A stretch of 64,000 bases of DNA from Stereocaulon alpinum (GCA_018257865.1 JAEUBA010000016.1:310001-374000), one strand, 5' to 3'. Positions 34,701 to 46,206 are shown, counted from the first letter of the stretch. Notes: a model not told the origin generated them from the sequence alone. Translations and numbers: made by a program.

Positions 34701-37700
34701 ATAGTAGTATATATACGAATCTTATTAGTTCGTCTTTTATTTTAGGAACTAGCTATTCCCTAAACTATCCTAATTTATCTTCTAATAGCCGGATTCTATT
34801 CTTATTACGCTAATATCCTAGTATCTTAATATTTAATATAAAGAATAAGCACTTCTTTAGGTTTAGGGTAAGACGGGCCTATATAAGTCTGGGAAAATAG
34901 TAGTAGTAAAGAAAGTATATAAGGCCTTAGAACGTTTCCGCACCCCTAATATTATTATCTATAAAATACTTATAGATAGCCTCGCCTTATATTATATTAG
35001 TAAGTGCTAGTTTAGGATTAGGGCTTAGAATACTTAATATAATAATATCCTTAAGCTGAGTATATATTCCTAGTCCGCCTATATAACCCTAGCCTATACG
35101 TAGGTAGTATAGTTACCCTAGTACTAAGGAAAAGGCTAATTTAAAAGTATATAGGTTAAAGATTCCTATCGCCTAATATCTATTCGAACTATCTACCTTA
35201 AATATATATCTTAGTCGTAGTTAGGATACCTTTTGTAAGATAGGCTCGATACGCTTTATTAGGTAATTAGCTTTTATTATCACCTTATTTATAGGTATAA
35301 ATATATATACTATCCTTAGCGTTCTATCTTCTTTTCTTAGGAATCGACTTCTAGCACTCTAAGGGGATATATACTGCGTAATAATCCTAGCTTCTATTAG
35401 TTTTAGCAGATTCTCCTACTACTATTTTATTTCCTCTAGGGTATATAATACCGGTTTTACTACTCTTAGGATTATATTATTATATATTAGAATTCTGTGC
35501 TTAATTAAGTCTGTCTTTAGTATATCTTTAATATTCTCGTAGAAGATATCCTTCTAAGTTTCTAGTAACTGCTAGACTTATTTTACCTAATTAGGCGTTT
35601 CTACTAGCGGTCTAATTATCTTAGGAAACTTAGCTATCTACTTTATAAAATTATTACTTAGATTATTACGTCTTATCTCCCTCCTATACTATATAGGCCT
35701 CTTAGTAGTCGGGAATCCTAACTACCTATAACTAAATAATTTATCTTCTTCCGTAGCTTAGAAGGATTCCTCTATAGAGAAGATAGGTTCCTCTATAGTC
35801 TACTTATAATAATATTATTCCTAGTATTTTGCTTTATTACTAGTTGAGTCCCGACTCCTTCGTATTCCTGATACTATCTTTATACTAGTCTTACTTGTAG
35901 CTATTCCTTCGTCTTCGATATCCTAGTAAAAAGGGAGCTTTATTACTTTCGGAACCTATATTAGCTTCTTATTACCTCTCTAGATTAATAGACTAATATT
36001 CGTCTACTAGCTATTAATTCTATTAACTTCTTACCTTACCTTTCTATAGAGTCCTTCCTACCTTACTTTAGGTAGTCCTAATTTCTATAGGTTACCTCCT
36101 CTAGTAGGTATCTATAGGTCACCTCCTCTAGTAGGTATCTATAGGTCACCTCCTCTAGTAGGTATCTATAGGTCACCTCCTCTAGTAGGTATCCGTAGGG
36201 CTAATAGTAGCTATCTTCGTTTCTTTATATAAAGGGGGCACCGCTGTATGGTGTATATATCCTTGATTTTTGAATTTAGTACCTTTAAGCTCTTTCTGTC
36301 CTAAGGTATTCCCTTCCTTTCCCTTATACCGTCTTCCTTCTCTCCTCCTATAGGGCTACCTATTCCCCGTATATCCTTCCCTAGGTGGTTATTACCGTTA
36401 TAAGGGTCTAGGATCCTTAACGACGTAATACTTTTCCTAATTCTATATCCTTAAAGTCGAAGTCTAAGTTAATCTCCTCTTCTTCCTTATCTTCTTTATC
36501 CTCTTAGGCTTATAACGCAGCTTCCCTTATTACTTCTTTAAGGATAGTATTTATCTAGGTCTACTAGTTATATTAGAGCTTATTAACTACCTTATTATCC
36601 CAAATATCGTCTATATTTATATCTTTAGCTAGTATAACTTCTAGAGCTCTAGTATATATCTTTACTAAGACTAGTAACTTATAGTACGTTCTAGTTATAT
36701 TAGCGATATAGTATTTATTATAACTATAAAATCTAATAGCCTTAATACTTCGCAGCTATATACGCCCTAGTAATATACTATAACTTATATTCCTAGGAAC
36801 TATATAGGCTTTAATAATCTTACGGACTCCTAATAAAGTAAGGGCTACCTATATATACTTAGTTAATCGATAGTAGTCTCTATTAGCAACTTTTATAATA
36901 ATATTCTTATTAGGATATATATAGTATAATATTAATTTTACGAGTTTCTTAGATACTAGGTTAAGGGTAGATCTAGGATCTATTAGTATTCGTTATACCT
37001 TAAAGTCCTAAGGGTTACTTTTCTTTAGTTAAATAATTCCTACTATATAGAAGTTCCCTTTCTAACTTTGTTAGTTATTAACTAAATTAGGATTCTTAAC
37101 TAAGGTTAGGTTTAATACTAACTCTTTATACTTAGTATAAGTTAAATATCTTAAAGTATCTAACGCTATATTATATATAGCTGAGATAGTATCCGTTAGA
37201 TCTATATAAGCTACTATAGTAAGGAGTCTCTTATTCTTAATAGGCTTCCGTCTATCTAAGTCTATAGTAAATACTTCGATATTATAGTCTATTTCTACTT
37301 AGCTTACTTCTTTAACTATAGTCTTTACTACTACTTTCGCCTTCTACTTCTACGCTGCTTTGCTTTCTAGCTTAGGAGTTAAGTGTAACGCCTTAGTAAG
37401 TAAGGTTCTCGCTTTTAGAGCGATATATATTAGCTATACTAACGTAATATTCGCCTAAGAATTTTATAAGAACGTAGTAGCGTTCTATATATCTTACTCT
37501 CCTATTCTATATAGCTTTTAGATTAGTACGAATCCTTATAGACGTCGTTCGCTTTTCGGTTTAGTTTTATTAATTAGTGGTGCTAGTAATATTATACCTT
37601 TCGGGATATTCTCTCTAGCTTTAGGGGCAGATATAGACGTAGGCGGTATATATATAGGTTATATATTCTTAGGTATATCCAGCTTCCTATTCGACTATCC

Positions 37701-38990
37701 GACCTTCTTAGATACGGCCTGAGTAACTGCTTTCGGAATACTACCAGCCTTTTTTAGAATTTTCTGCGGCGGCGTAGATTAGGTAGTATTAGGTAAGTCT
37801 TTCTCCTTATTAGATTTAACTGTAGAATACTTCCTCTTATTAGTAAGTATATAAACTTCCTCTATAGTCTATTTAGATTCTTTATATAAATATAACTCGT
37901 ATTATATTAAATTACGAATATATATATCCTTATCTCCTAGGTCCTAATCTCCTAGCACTATATAAGTTTAATATCTTAAATAATCCTCCGCTTTAACTTA
38001 GTACGATACTATTTCTTAATAACGTAGGATTATAGGTGTTATATTTAACCCTATTATATATAGTATAATATCCCTTTCTCTACTATATAGTACTATAGCC
38101 TTAGATTCTAGTATTACTCTTCTCTTATTCTCTTTATCTATTACTTTCTTCCTCTCTTCCTATAGTACCTAAGGGTTTGTGTAATCTCTACTTATATAAC
38201 CGATCTTAGTATAATTAAAATATACGAACTTAGATTTTTAAAACGTATTTAGCTTCTAGTAACCCGCTGTAGGTAAGGACCCTCTAAGTAGTAAAAATCT
38301 AGGTCCCCCTAGTTCCCTCTAAGATTACTACCTTAATAATATATAGTTCCCTAGGTTCTAGCCTACTTATACTATCCTATATAGTGCTAAATTACGGTAG
38401 TACACCTTAGTATACCTTAGCTTTAAGAAGCCCTAGGTAAGCACTTTTTATAGAAGTTCCGTATTTTATTCTATTTAGCGTATAAACTACTTATCCTTTA
38501 AATTTATTTTAGTATAGATATCTTCCTTTTCTTTCTCTAACTTCTTCTTTTTATTAATAGGATCTTTATCTTATTCGTCCCTATTTAGGACTCTATTAAT
38601 TATCTTAATTACCTCTTTAAGATCTACTTTCTTCTTCTTTATAATACCTCTTATTACTGCTTAGATAGTTTTATTATTAAGACCTTAAATTATCCTTAGG
38701 CCTAGCTCGCTATATAAATCTTTTAGTAAGACCTTTATAAGCTCTTATACTTCCTTATAGTACTCCTTAATAAGTTATCCTTTCTACTTAAGATTCTCGA
38801 ACTTCCTTAACGCCTTAGATAGCTTATTCGGTTTCTCCTTCTTTAGGAACCTTATAAGAAACCTTTCTTTTAATATACTTTAGTTATTATAGACTTCTTT
38901 ATCTTAGTCTTCTACCTATTTCTTTATAGTCGACCCTTCTAGATATACTAACTCTAGCTAAAACACTTTTACTTAATTAATACCTGCAGA
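31750..38990 (-). pseudogene. pol: Gypsy copy B gag-pol remnant
   Basis: Several residues are less mutated than in copy A: the protease strand keeps ILIDPRSTLNLVS and the RNase H block keeps YTNASKTSLRGVLF. The integrase block near 33370-33470 includes NSANSVAFIDKNITNKL. Stops from TAG/TAA remain throughout, so no protein is made. The order gag, PR, RT, RH, IN reads right to left. Confidence 0.8.
36085..36192. repeat. 27-bp minisatellite, four units
   Basis: CTATAGGTYACCTCCTCTAG plus TAGGTAT repeats four times head to tail; the units differ at one C/T position. Copy A has a single unit at ~11793-11822. It lies in the pol linker between protease and RT. Confidence 0.9.
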
Positions 38991-40134
38991 TTAGTATTAT
39001 ACTATTATTAGTATAATTTAGAACTCGAAAGCTTTAATAAACCTTACTGTATCTTCTCTATCCTTATTACCTATAAATTGAGGTATCTTAAACTATATAA
39101 ATGAATTAAGTGCTATACTATATAACTCCTGCTAGACCCTCTTTTGATCGTTTATAAGTAATAGAAGAGAATACGGGATAGGCTACTTCCTATACGCTAG
39201 GCCTTCTAATATAGGTAACCTTATTATAGTAGGTTCCCTTATACTTAGAGGCTTATCTATATTTCGTACTTTACGAGTTTTTAGAATATAGAGATTAGTA
39301 GGTAAGGTATATATAATACTTCCTAACTGTAGTTGCAGATACCTTAGGGTGTACGGCGGGAAAGTAGAATATATTAGTAAATAGGCTGGTAATAGGTCTC
39401 TACTTATAGTAGGTCTCTTTATAACTTCTTCTAATAGTATAGGAGGTACTTCTATAGACGACTTAGTCGGTATTCCTTACTAAGGTATAAGTATAGGCGA
39501 TATAAGTTCTTCTTATTTATATTTAATCTTCTTTAGTATAATAGGTGTAGATAACTGCTAATCTTTAGGCTAAGCTTAAATTTCGTCTTATTACTCTATA
39601 TCTACTTACTTCGTAACGTTACTTAGGTCTAACGAATTATTAGATAATAGAGAACTTAATAATAATAATATTCTCTTTATCTAAAATCTTATTATAATAA
39701 GGGCGTTACTTCCTTATAGTAGGTATCTTTACTTTATATACTAGTAGTCCGCTCTTACCTTATACTAAATCTAGTAATAACGTTATTATAAATAATTATA
39801 GGGTAGGTAAGAAAGGTATATTATCCTTATTACTTATAACTACCGTCTTTTTAATAATAGTTATTTAAGTACTTATAAGTAGATTCTGTTATACTAAATC
39901 TTAGTATAGTAACCCGTCTCCTATATAATATATCCTAGCTCTTTCTATTTAACTCTAGTTCTTCCTCTTCTATAGTATATAGTTTGCTGTATTACTCCTA
40001 AACTAAGACGTAGACCCTAGGCTACCCTACTATAGATAATTACTAAATCTGCTGGAAAGGTTTTCGTCTGAATATCCTTTTTAGCTTGCTTGGAGATAGT
40101 AAGATTTAGATGGATCCTAGTTCAGCCCCCAGAA

Positions 40135-40276
40135 TATAGTAGGCAAATGAAAAGCGATTGTAATAGGTGATTAGGTGGGATCGTGTATTATAGTAGGATA
40201 ATGATCTATCTAAGTGATAGAATTCTAGAATTCTAGCTAAGTGCTCAAAGCTGACTAATCAGCCATAGGGCTGACA
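40135..40276 (-). repeat. 5' LTR of Gypsy copy B
   Basis: This is the 142-bp partner of 29525-29666. Beside it at ~40112-40134 the - strand reads TTCTGGGGGCTGAACTAGGA, a likely tRNA primer-binding site. Its outer side abuts GCGC (40277-40280) and then PKS coding sequence. Confidence 0.92.
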
Positions 40277-40405
40277 GCGCATTTGGTGATTCCAGGGGTA
40301 ATGCGGAAGATCATGTAGAACTCGAAGCCGGTGTCTGCCGTTGGCAAAATTTATTGACCTCATGTCGACAAGGTAGCCTTGGCGTAGCAGGTCGCATGCC
40401 AATGT

Positions 40406-40408
40406 CTA
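40406..40408 (-). other. Premature TAG in the PKS after AT (probable CAG to TAG)
   Basis: The frame reads NSAVDTM-stop-TLACDLLRQGYLVDM. Relatives usually have Gln at this place. The site lies 130 bp from the retrotransposon end. Confidence 0.82.
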
Positions 40409-40738
40409 CATTGTATCAACGGCGCTGTTTTTCCTGACCAGACAGCTAAAATACGACACTTTGGCGCCCTTGAAAACAGGGAGCTCCACAATCTCTTGTA
40501 TAGGGCCCGAGAGTGCAGCGTGAGGCCCAATTTCGATGACTAGGTCGACATCAGAGGTGCCTGCAGAATTGATGCACATGTTGCTAAAAGCCTCAACAAA
40601 TCGCACTGGATTAGTCAGGCTTCTTACCCAGTGCTCAGGACTGCTAAGCTCTCTCCCAGATGTCATTCGCTCCCCAGTCGTCGGTGACGAATAGATGACT
40701 TCGTCCATGCGCTCCTCAGCATTGAAAAGTTTTTCAAG

Positions 40739-40741
40739 TCA
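40739..40741 (-). other. Premature TGA in the PKS AT domain
   Basis: The frame reads GSVAAPYLA-stop-LEKLFNAEERMDEV, with conserved AT text on both sides. It could come from CGA (C to T at CpG) or TGG (G to A); which one cannot be decided here. Confidence 0.78.
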
Positions 40742-41672
40742 GGCAAGGTATGGGGCTGCTACCGATCCCATGTGATGAGAATGATATGCAGCGTCAATTT
40801 TGAGCCGTCTCGCAAAGACGTTGTCTTGCTTGAGCATCGTCTCCAGCTCCTCAACAGCCGAGACATCGCCCGACGCAGTGATGCTGGATGGGCTATTCAG
40901 ACAGGCCACCATGACTTGGCCAGATGAGACGCGGGAGATGTAGGCCTCGGCATCTTCAACACCCAATCCGACAGCCATCATGCTACCTTTCTGCAATGTG
41001 CTCTTGCCGGGGTTGGATGCTGATTGTGCACGAGAGTACACGATAGCCATAGTCGACTTGAATGTCAGGGCTCCAGCAGCGTAAGCAGCCGCAACCTCAC
41101 CACTTGAGTGACTTGTGATGGCTGTTGGGATGATGCCCCAGGATCGGAGCAGTTGGACCAACGATACCTGGATTACGGCACAGAATACCATGCTCATGGC
41201 CTGCTCATTGATTCTGGTGGTCATTACGTCCCGCATCAGCTCGTCTATACATATATTAGCTATCAAACCTCGCAATTGAGATACTTACGAACCTACCCAT
41301 TACCGAGAATGTGGCACCGAAGTCTCTCAAATATCCTTCGGCTTCCAGCAGAGACTCTCTGAATACGGGATATGCTTTGATCAGCTCCCGGCCCATGGCG
41401 TACCACTGTGCGCCTTGTCCAGTGAATACGAAACCGACCCTAGGACGTTCTGATGTTCGAGTGGGTTTCATCTGGTCCAATTCGATAGCTTTGAGCAGAC
41501 TCGAGACACTTTTCACGGATTGCGAAGATACCCAAGGGAACCTGGTACGGCGCTCCCCTAGAGTGTAGGCAAGATTGTCAAGGAATCTACCTTCGTCCTC
41601 AATGGTCATTTTCATGACGTAGTCTCTCAAGTTGGCTGCCATTGCCTGAGTGGTCGTTTCGTCTTTGGCACT

Positions 41673-41674
41673 GG
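41673..41674 (-). other. +1 frameshift at the start of the PKS AT region
   Basis: SRVVVL is followed by an extra base (CTCCAGTGCC where CTCAGTGCC is expected). Without it the text reads SAKDETTTQAMAANLRDYV, the usual start of the KS-AT linker domain. Confidence 0.78.
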
Positions 41675-42442
41675 AGCACTACAACTCTCGACTGATTGCA
41701 TGTTTCGTGACCAGTTGTTCCATTTGTCAATCCATGGGTGAATCGACTATGGGTGTGTCCGTTAGTCAACTCTTCTGTCTCATCGTTTATGGGGCCATTA
41801 GTCTGGCGACCGTTCATACCATTCGTCAAGTCGTTTGGATGGCCGTTTACATAATTTGTGAAGCTATTTGTGTGACCGTTGACGCCGTTGGCCAAGCCTT
41901 GTTGGGAAGATACGAATGACTGGTAACTCTCCATAATCACATGGGCATTGGCACCTCCATAGCCGAAATTATTCACGGATGCTCTTCGGATGTTTGTCGA
42001 CGCTGGCCAAGACTCAAGTTGATTAGGAACCTGCTTTATCTTAGTCAAACTCTTGCTTGTGGACGATTCAACTTACTTTGAGGTTCCAATCCTCAAGGTG
42101 TATGTTCTCGTTCGGTTTCTCAAAATTGATGCTCGGCGGAATGTGGCCTTTCTCGAGGGCTAGGGTAAATTTAATGATGCTAGCTAGCCCACTTGTGGTC
42201 TCTGTATGACCGATGTTCGTTTTCACAGAGCCAATACGAAGAGGTTGTCCTGTTGCGGTCTCGTTTTTGAACGCTGAAGCAATGGCTCTGGCTTCGATCG
42301 GATCACCAGTGGGTGTGCCGGTTCCGTGAGCCTCAAAGTATCCAGTGTGACACATGTCGAGACCTGCTCTTCGATAGCATTCACGAATGAGGTTCCTCTG
42401 AGCTTCTTCGCTCGGCGTGGTGATTGTCTCTGTCTTACCGTC

Positions 42443-42445
42443 TTA
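42443..42445 (-). other. Premature TAA in the KS VNQDG motif
   Basis: The - strand reads GGA GTG AAT TAA GAC GGT AAG ACA. The invariant KS motif here is VNQDG, so CAA (Gln) has become TAA by one C to T change in a CpA dinucleotide. This is the clearest of the nonsense changes in the window. Confidence 0.92.
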
Positions 42446-42920
42446 ATTCACTCCAGTCCCTCGGATGACAGCTCGAATTGGGTCACCATTCCTCAGGGCA
42501 TCATCCAGTCGCTTGAGGATGACAGTGGCTGATCCTTCACCCCGACCATATCCACTGGCACGGCTATCAAAGGCGTATGATCTTCCCGCCGGTGAAAGTA
42601 GGCTGGGAATGGTCAGTTGCATCTTCGATCAACTCGAGATTCCACTCACGTTAACGATGACATGGCTATGAAATTATCCGGATTGAGTATGACATTTGCC
42701 CCTCCTACAATTGACATATCGGATTCACCGGCTCGAAGATTCTGACACGCTTGGTGCAGCGCGGTAAGAGTGGTTGAGCAGCCGGTGTCGACGGACATGC
42801 TTGCTCCTCGTAGATCATAGAAATGGGATATACGATTGGAAGCCATCGCTGATCCCACTCCAAGAAGTAGAAATCGGGGCAAGGTTTCAGGGTCTCTTAA
42901 ATGGCCGTCATGGTAATCCT

Positions 42921-44204
42921 TTCACATTATACCATAGACCCGTTCATTCCTATACTTGCTTGGGCAAGCAATCTGTCTGGGACATTTTTCGGGAAGGAAA
43001 GTACGATGACCTCTGGACGAAGAGTCATAAACTGTCTTTCTCCGTTCCCTTGCTTTTCAACCATAAACATAACCATAATCATAATAACAACAACTATAAC
43101 TACAACTATAATCATAATAACCACGAAAATCACAACTATAAAAGCCACAACCACAAAAATCACAACCACAAAAATCACAACCACAAAAATTACAACCATA
43201 AAAACTACGACCACAACAACCATAAAATAGTAGTAATAGTAACAGCACCGGTATGTAAGTTATACTTTTATATAGTATACCTTTACGTTCCTTCCTATCG
43301 TAGAGCCTTATCCTATCGTATCTTAGCTGAGTATATTATAGTATTATATTAAGATACGCAGAGGGTAAAGTATAAGTATAGATTACCTAAGCCCTATACC
43401 TAAATCTAATTCTATAAAGATCTCTCCTAAGTATATATTAGCTAATCGTTAGTTTATAGGCCTTCTCTAAGTCTATAGGTAAGGGGTAGACGCCGCTCTC
43501 GCCGCTTAGCTATTATAGCTATAAGGGCGGAATTAGTAGTAGCTGAAGATACCCTCTATGCGGCGGCTGCGGTAGGTATAGCTGGCGGGGGGGCTACCGC
43601 TCTCCAGACGTAGAGGCGCTGCAGATACTATATACTAGCAGTGCGTGCGGCTTTGGCCGCAATAGTAGAATATAGGCTTAGTAAGTTAATTGTTTAACTT
43701 TATTAATTATTTAAACTATTCTGTATAAGGTTAAGGACTTATACCTAGAGTCAAGTCTGCCTCTCAATTTCTAGAACCTAGAACTAATATTGGACTATTT
43801 ATAGGTTAATAACGAAAGATTCGAGTAGGTATATAGGTTGTTGTGTAAGGCTTGCGGACTATGAGTGAAAATTAAAACCTTAAGGCGTTTTACTTAAGGT
43901 TAGTCGGGTATTACATAACTATTCGTACCAACAGAATTTATATATATCTAGTAAATGAATTACCTTTTCCATAGCGATAACTACTTTAGAATAACTACAA
44001 AAATCCCTCCGCCTTCTCCTCCTTAAGATAACCTTGGTCTAGCCGGCTGGTAGTAGTTATACTTCGACCTATACAAATAATAGTAGTAAGTATTAGTATT
44101 ATACTAGTTTATAATACTCCTATAAATCCTATAAGCCCTACTCTTTATTACCGCTAGAAATATAGGGTAAGAAATATAAGTATATAATTAAACGTATTTG
44201 ATTG
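42921..44204. other. Boundary from the PKS remnant into RIP-degraded DNA
   Basis: From ~42921 to 43050 composition is ordinary, but no KS homology is found in any - strand frame (a stop directly precedes KDYHD). A simple repeat follows, then AT-rich DNA with a GC-richer patch (43480-43660). The PKS N-terminus was probably removed by a rearrangement or insertion here. No gene is recognised. Confidence 0.55.
43058..43240. repeat. Simple repeat rich in CA, with a 15-bp period
   Basis: It starts as loose AACCATAAT/AACAACAAC repeats and becomes a 15-bp tandem, ACAACCACAAAAATC, about five units with drift (~43140-43225). It keeps many CA dinucleotides on the + strand, unlike the RIP-degraded DNA beside it. 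It is open in several frames by composition only and is not considered coding. Confidence 0.8.
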
Positions 44205-44268
44205 ATTAATTAGTTTATACGCCTATTCTAGTATCTATATATACTAATAAGGGTGTTCTATTATATTA
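44205..44268 (-). mobile_element. Short LINE-type 3' end fragment
   Basis: The complement reads as the shared LINE terminus (GATACTAGAATAGGCGTATA) followed by an AATC-type tail. Homology to the other copies is lost beyond ~44268, and the upstream few bases differ by non-transitions, so this is a 5'-truncated copy or a related subfamily. Confidence 0.65.
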
Positions 44269-46194
44269 TTTATGAAACTAGTAGATAGTATACGTAGTAT
44301 ATCTTTCCTAGCCGTAAGAGAAACTATAGTATAGTACCTAGATAAAAACTCCCGCTTATCCTTAATAATATAATTACTTTTAGTCTAGGGATCCTACACT
44401 AGGCCTCCTTAATACCGGTAACTTTTAACTATATTCTTTAATATTATACTAAGCGCTCTATAATATTATTTCTAATACTAACTATAATATACGCCCTTTA
44501 TACTATACTTAGCTCTTAAGGACCCTACTATATTCTTCTATATCCTTCGACTTTATTATAGCGCTACGCGCCCTATAACTTTCTTTAACCTTTACTATAT
44601 TAATATAGGGGGGGGAGGAGGGGGGTATATAGCCGTCCTATAAGGGTTTGAGTTATTAGCGCTAATTAGTAGTATTTATTAGTATCCGTAGTAGTACTAG
44701 ATTTAGCTGTTCGGTAGTTTACTAATTAAGGATACGAGAAAGGGGGGAAGCTATATATACCGCCTAGGAGGCCTATACTTATATAAAGAATCGGATAGTA
44801 TAATATCCCGCCGGTTATATTAGATAGACTTACTTCTATCCTTATATATTTTACTTTAGGGGGGAGCCAACCCTTTAGCTTATAATTATAGTTATATAGT
44901 ACTACTTATACTAAAGGCTCGCCTAGCTACTTAGATAGGGGCTGTCCTTTTCTAAAATACGCCTTCTAATTTATAACTTAGTATATCCTTCTCTTAGTCC
45001 TATATACCTATAACCCTAGCCTTCCCCTAGGATAGACTACGCGTTAGTCTTAACCGGTAGATATATATTAAGCGTACGTAGATATTAGATTTTTTAAATT
45101 AATAGCTATAGTAGGTATTACCTATACTCTTTACTTATTAGGCTAAGATATTATACCTAATACTAATTCTTACTATCTAGTCTTAATTATAGGGGAGGTA
45201 TAATAGTTATAGTAGAGTTAGGGTAGGTATTATTATATTACCTAGAAAACTCTATATAGAGTTCTTAGTAACTACGCGACGTCTTAATATTATTTAATCT
45301 ATAATATATTAGGGGAGATATCTTAGCTCTAAATAGGTATTTAGGTTCGTAGCTAGTACTACGTATAGGTATATCTCTATCGCTAGCTATTAAACGTATT
45401 TATATTAGAAAATTAAGATCTTTTCTATAATTATTAATTAACGCGCTTAGCTCGTCTTTAATTATTTACTTTACTCCGTAGTAAATAAATAGATATAATC
45501 GAATTTCCTAATTATCTAAATTTATTCTTAATTATCTTTTTATATATCTCTAGCTTTTAATATACCTACTTTAGAATATAACTATAGATAATTACTAAGA
45601 GAATAGAATAATAAAAGTAAGTCTCTACTATAATATAATACTAATAACCGGTTATCTACCTTAATATTTAATAGTCCTAGAGTATAAAAGGCTTTAACTT
45701 TATTAAATAGAATTAAGGCGATAGGTAGGGCTATTTTATCTAGTTAATAACTATAGTCCTTTAAAACTAATAAAAATAAGCGTATTCTACTATACGCGTA
45801 AAATACCTAATCGGAGTAGATTAGTAACTAGCTTAAAGGTCTCTTTTATCTATAAATCTAATAAGAAAGATAGGAAAGTAATATATATATAGATAGACGA
45901 GACTATAGAGGAGGTATATATAATTTATAAAATATATATATATATATATCTCTCTCTCTCTATATATAGTACTAATCTAGAGCTATAGACGAGTAAAATT
46001 AAGATATATTACTAACTCTATTTTTTCTAATCTTATTAGATCGTACTAATATAGCTCTAACGTAGCTCTTTAATATAATATTAGAATATAGAGAAAGAGT
46101 TTAGATTTATTAAATATAACTAAGAAGGTAATAAGTAAGTAGTTATAAGCGAAAAGTTTTACTTAATAGATATATTAGGTATAATATAGTAATT
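44269..46194. other. RIP-degraded AT-rich DNA, no gene recognised
   Basis: CA and TG are scarce and stops are frequent in all frames. It contains a TA/TC microsatellite at 45932-45962. A G-run (GGGGGGGAGGAGGGGGG) is at ~44609-44625. No transposon domain was recognised. Confidence 0.5.
45932..45962. repeat. (TA)n-(TC)n microsatellite
   Basis: An alternating TA run passes into a TC run of about six units and back to TA. Confidence 0.85.
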
Positions 46195-46206
46195 ATATAA
46201 AGTAGT

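Larger units (their letters stand above)
29525..40276 (-). mobile_element. Ty3/Gypsy LTR retrotransposon, copy B, inserted in the PKS
   Basis: This 10,752-bp element is of the same family as copy A in opposite orientation. Its LTRs are 29525-29666 and 40135-40276 (142 bp each). On the - strand: gag (~38000-39000, with knuckle remnant near 38170-38220), protease (ILIDPRSTLNLVS, ~36950-36990), reverse transcriptase (~34900-35450), RNase H (~34300-34480), integrase (~33100-33700) and the extra repeat ORF (~30080-31520). The frame is full of RIP stops. Compared with copy A it lacks the LINE/Helitron nest and has a 4-unit 27-bp repeat. The internal regions align closely, but the 3' halves of the LTRs differ beyond transitions, so the two copies derive from sister lineages. 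Confidence 0.93.
40277..42920 (-). pseudogene. HR-PKS, N-terminal part: truncated KS and AT
   Basis: Homology starts at about 42920 (KDYHDGHLRDPETLPRF), so roughly the first 170 residues, including the KS N-terminus, are gone. KS: active-site Cys in VDTGCSTTLTAL (~42780), His in EAHGTGTPTGDP (~42320) and His in NIGHTETTSG (~42210). A KS-AT linker has an Asn/Gly/Thr-rich stretch (~41740-41900). AT: GQGAQWYAMG (~41400), SHSSGEVAAAYAAG (normally GHSSG; Gly to Ser) and AAYHSHHM (~40770). Inferred introns: 42603-42649, 42031-42076 and 41245-41296. Lesions: TAA 42443-42445 in VN-stop-DG, a +1 shift at ~41673, TGA 40739-40741, TAG 40406-40408. It ends in PHYPWNHQMR at the retrotransposon and resumes at 29524. 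Confidence 0.93.

Noticed and set aside
36085..36192. Possible CRISPR-like array
   Set aside because: The units are directly adjacent with no spacers, lie inside a retrotransposon, and the genome is fungal.
42774..43352. Open frames rich in Asn/His/Lys or Thr/Ile over the CA repeat
   Set aside because: The composition comes wholly from the simple repeat and overlaps PKS antisense sequence.
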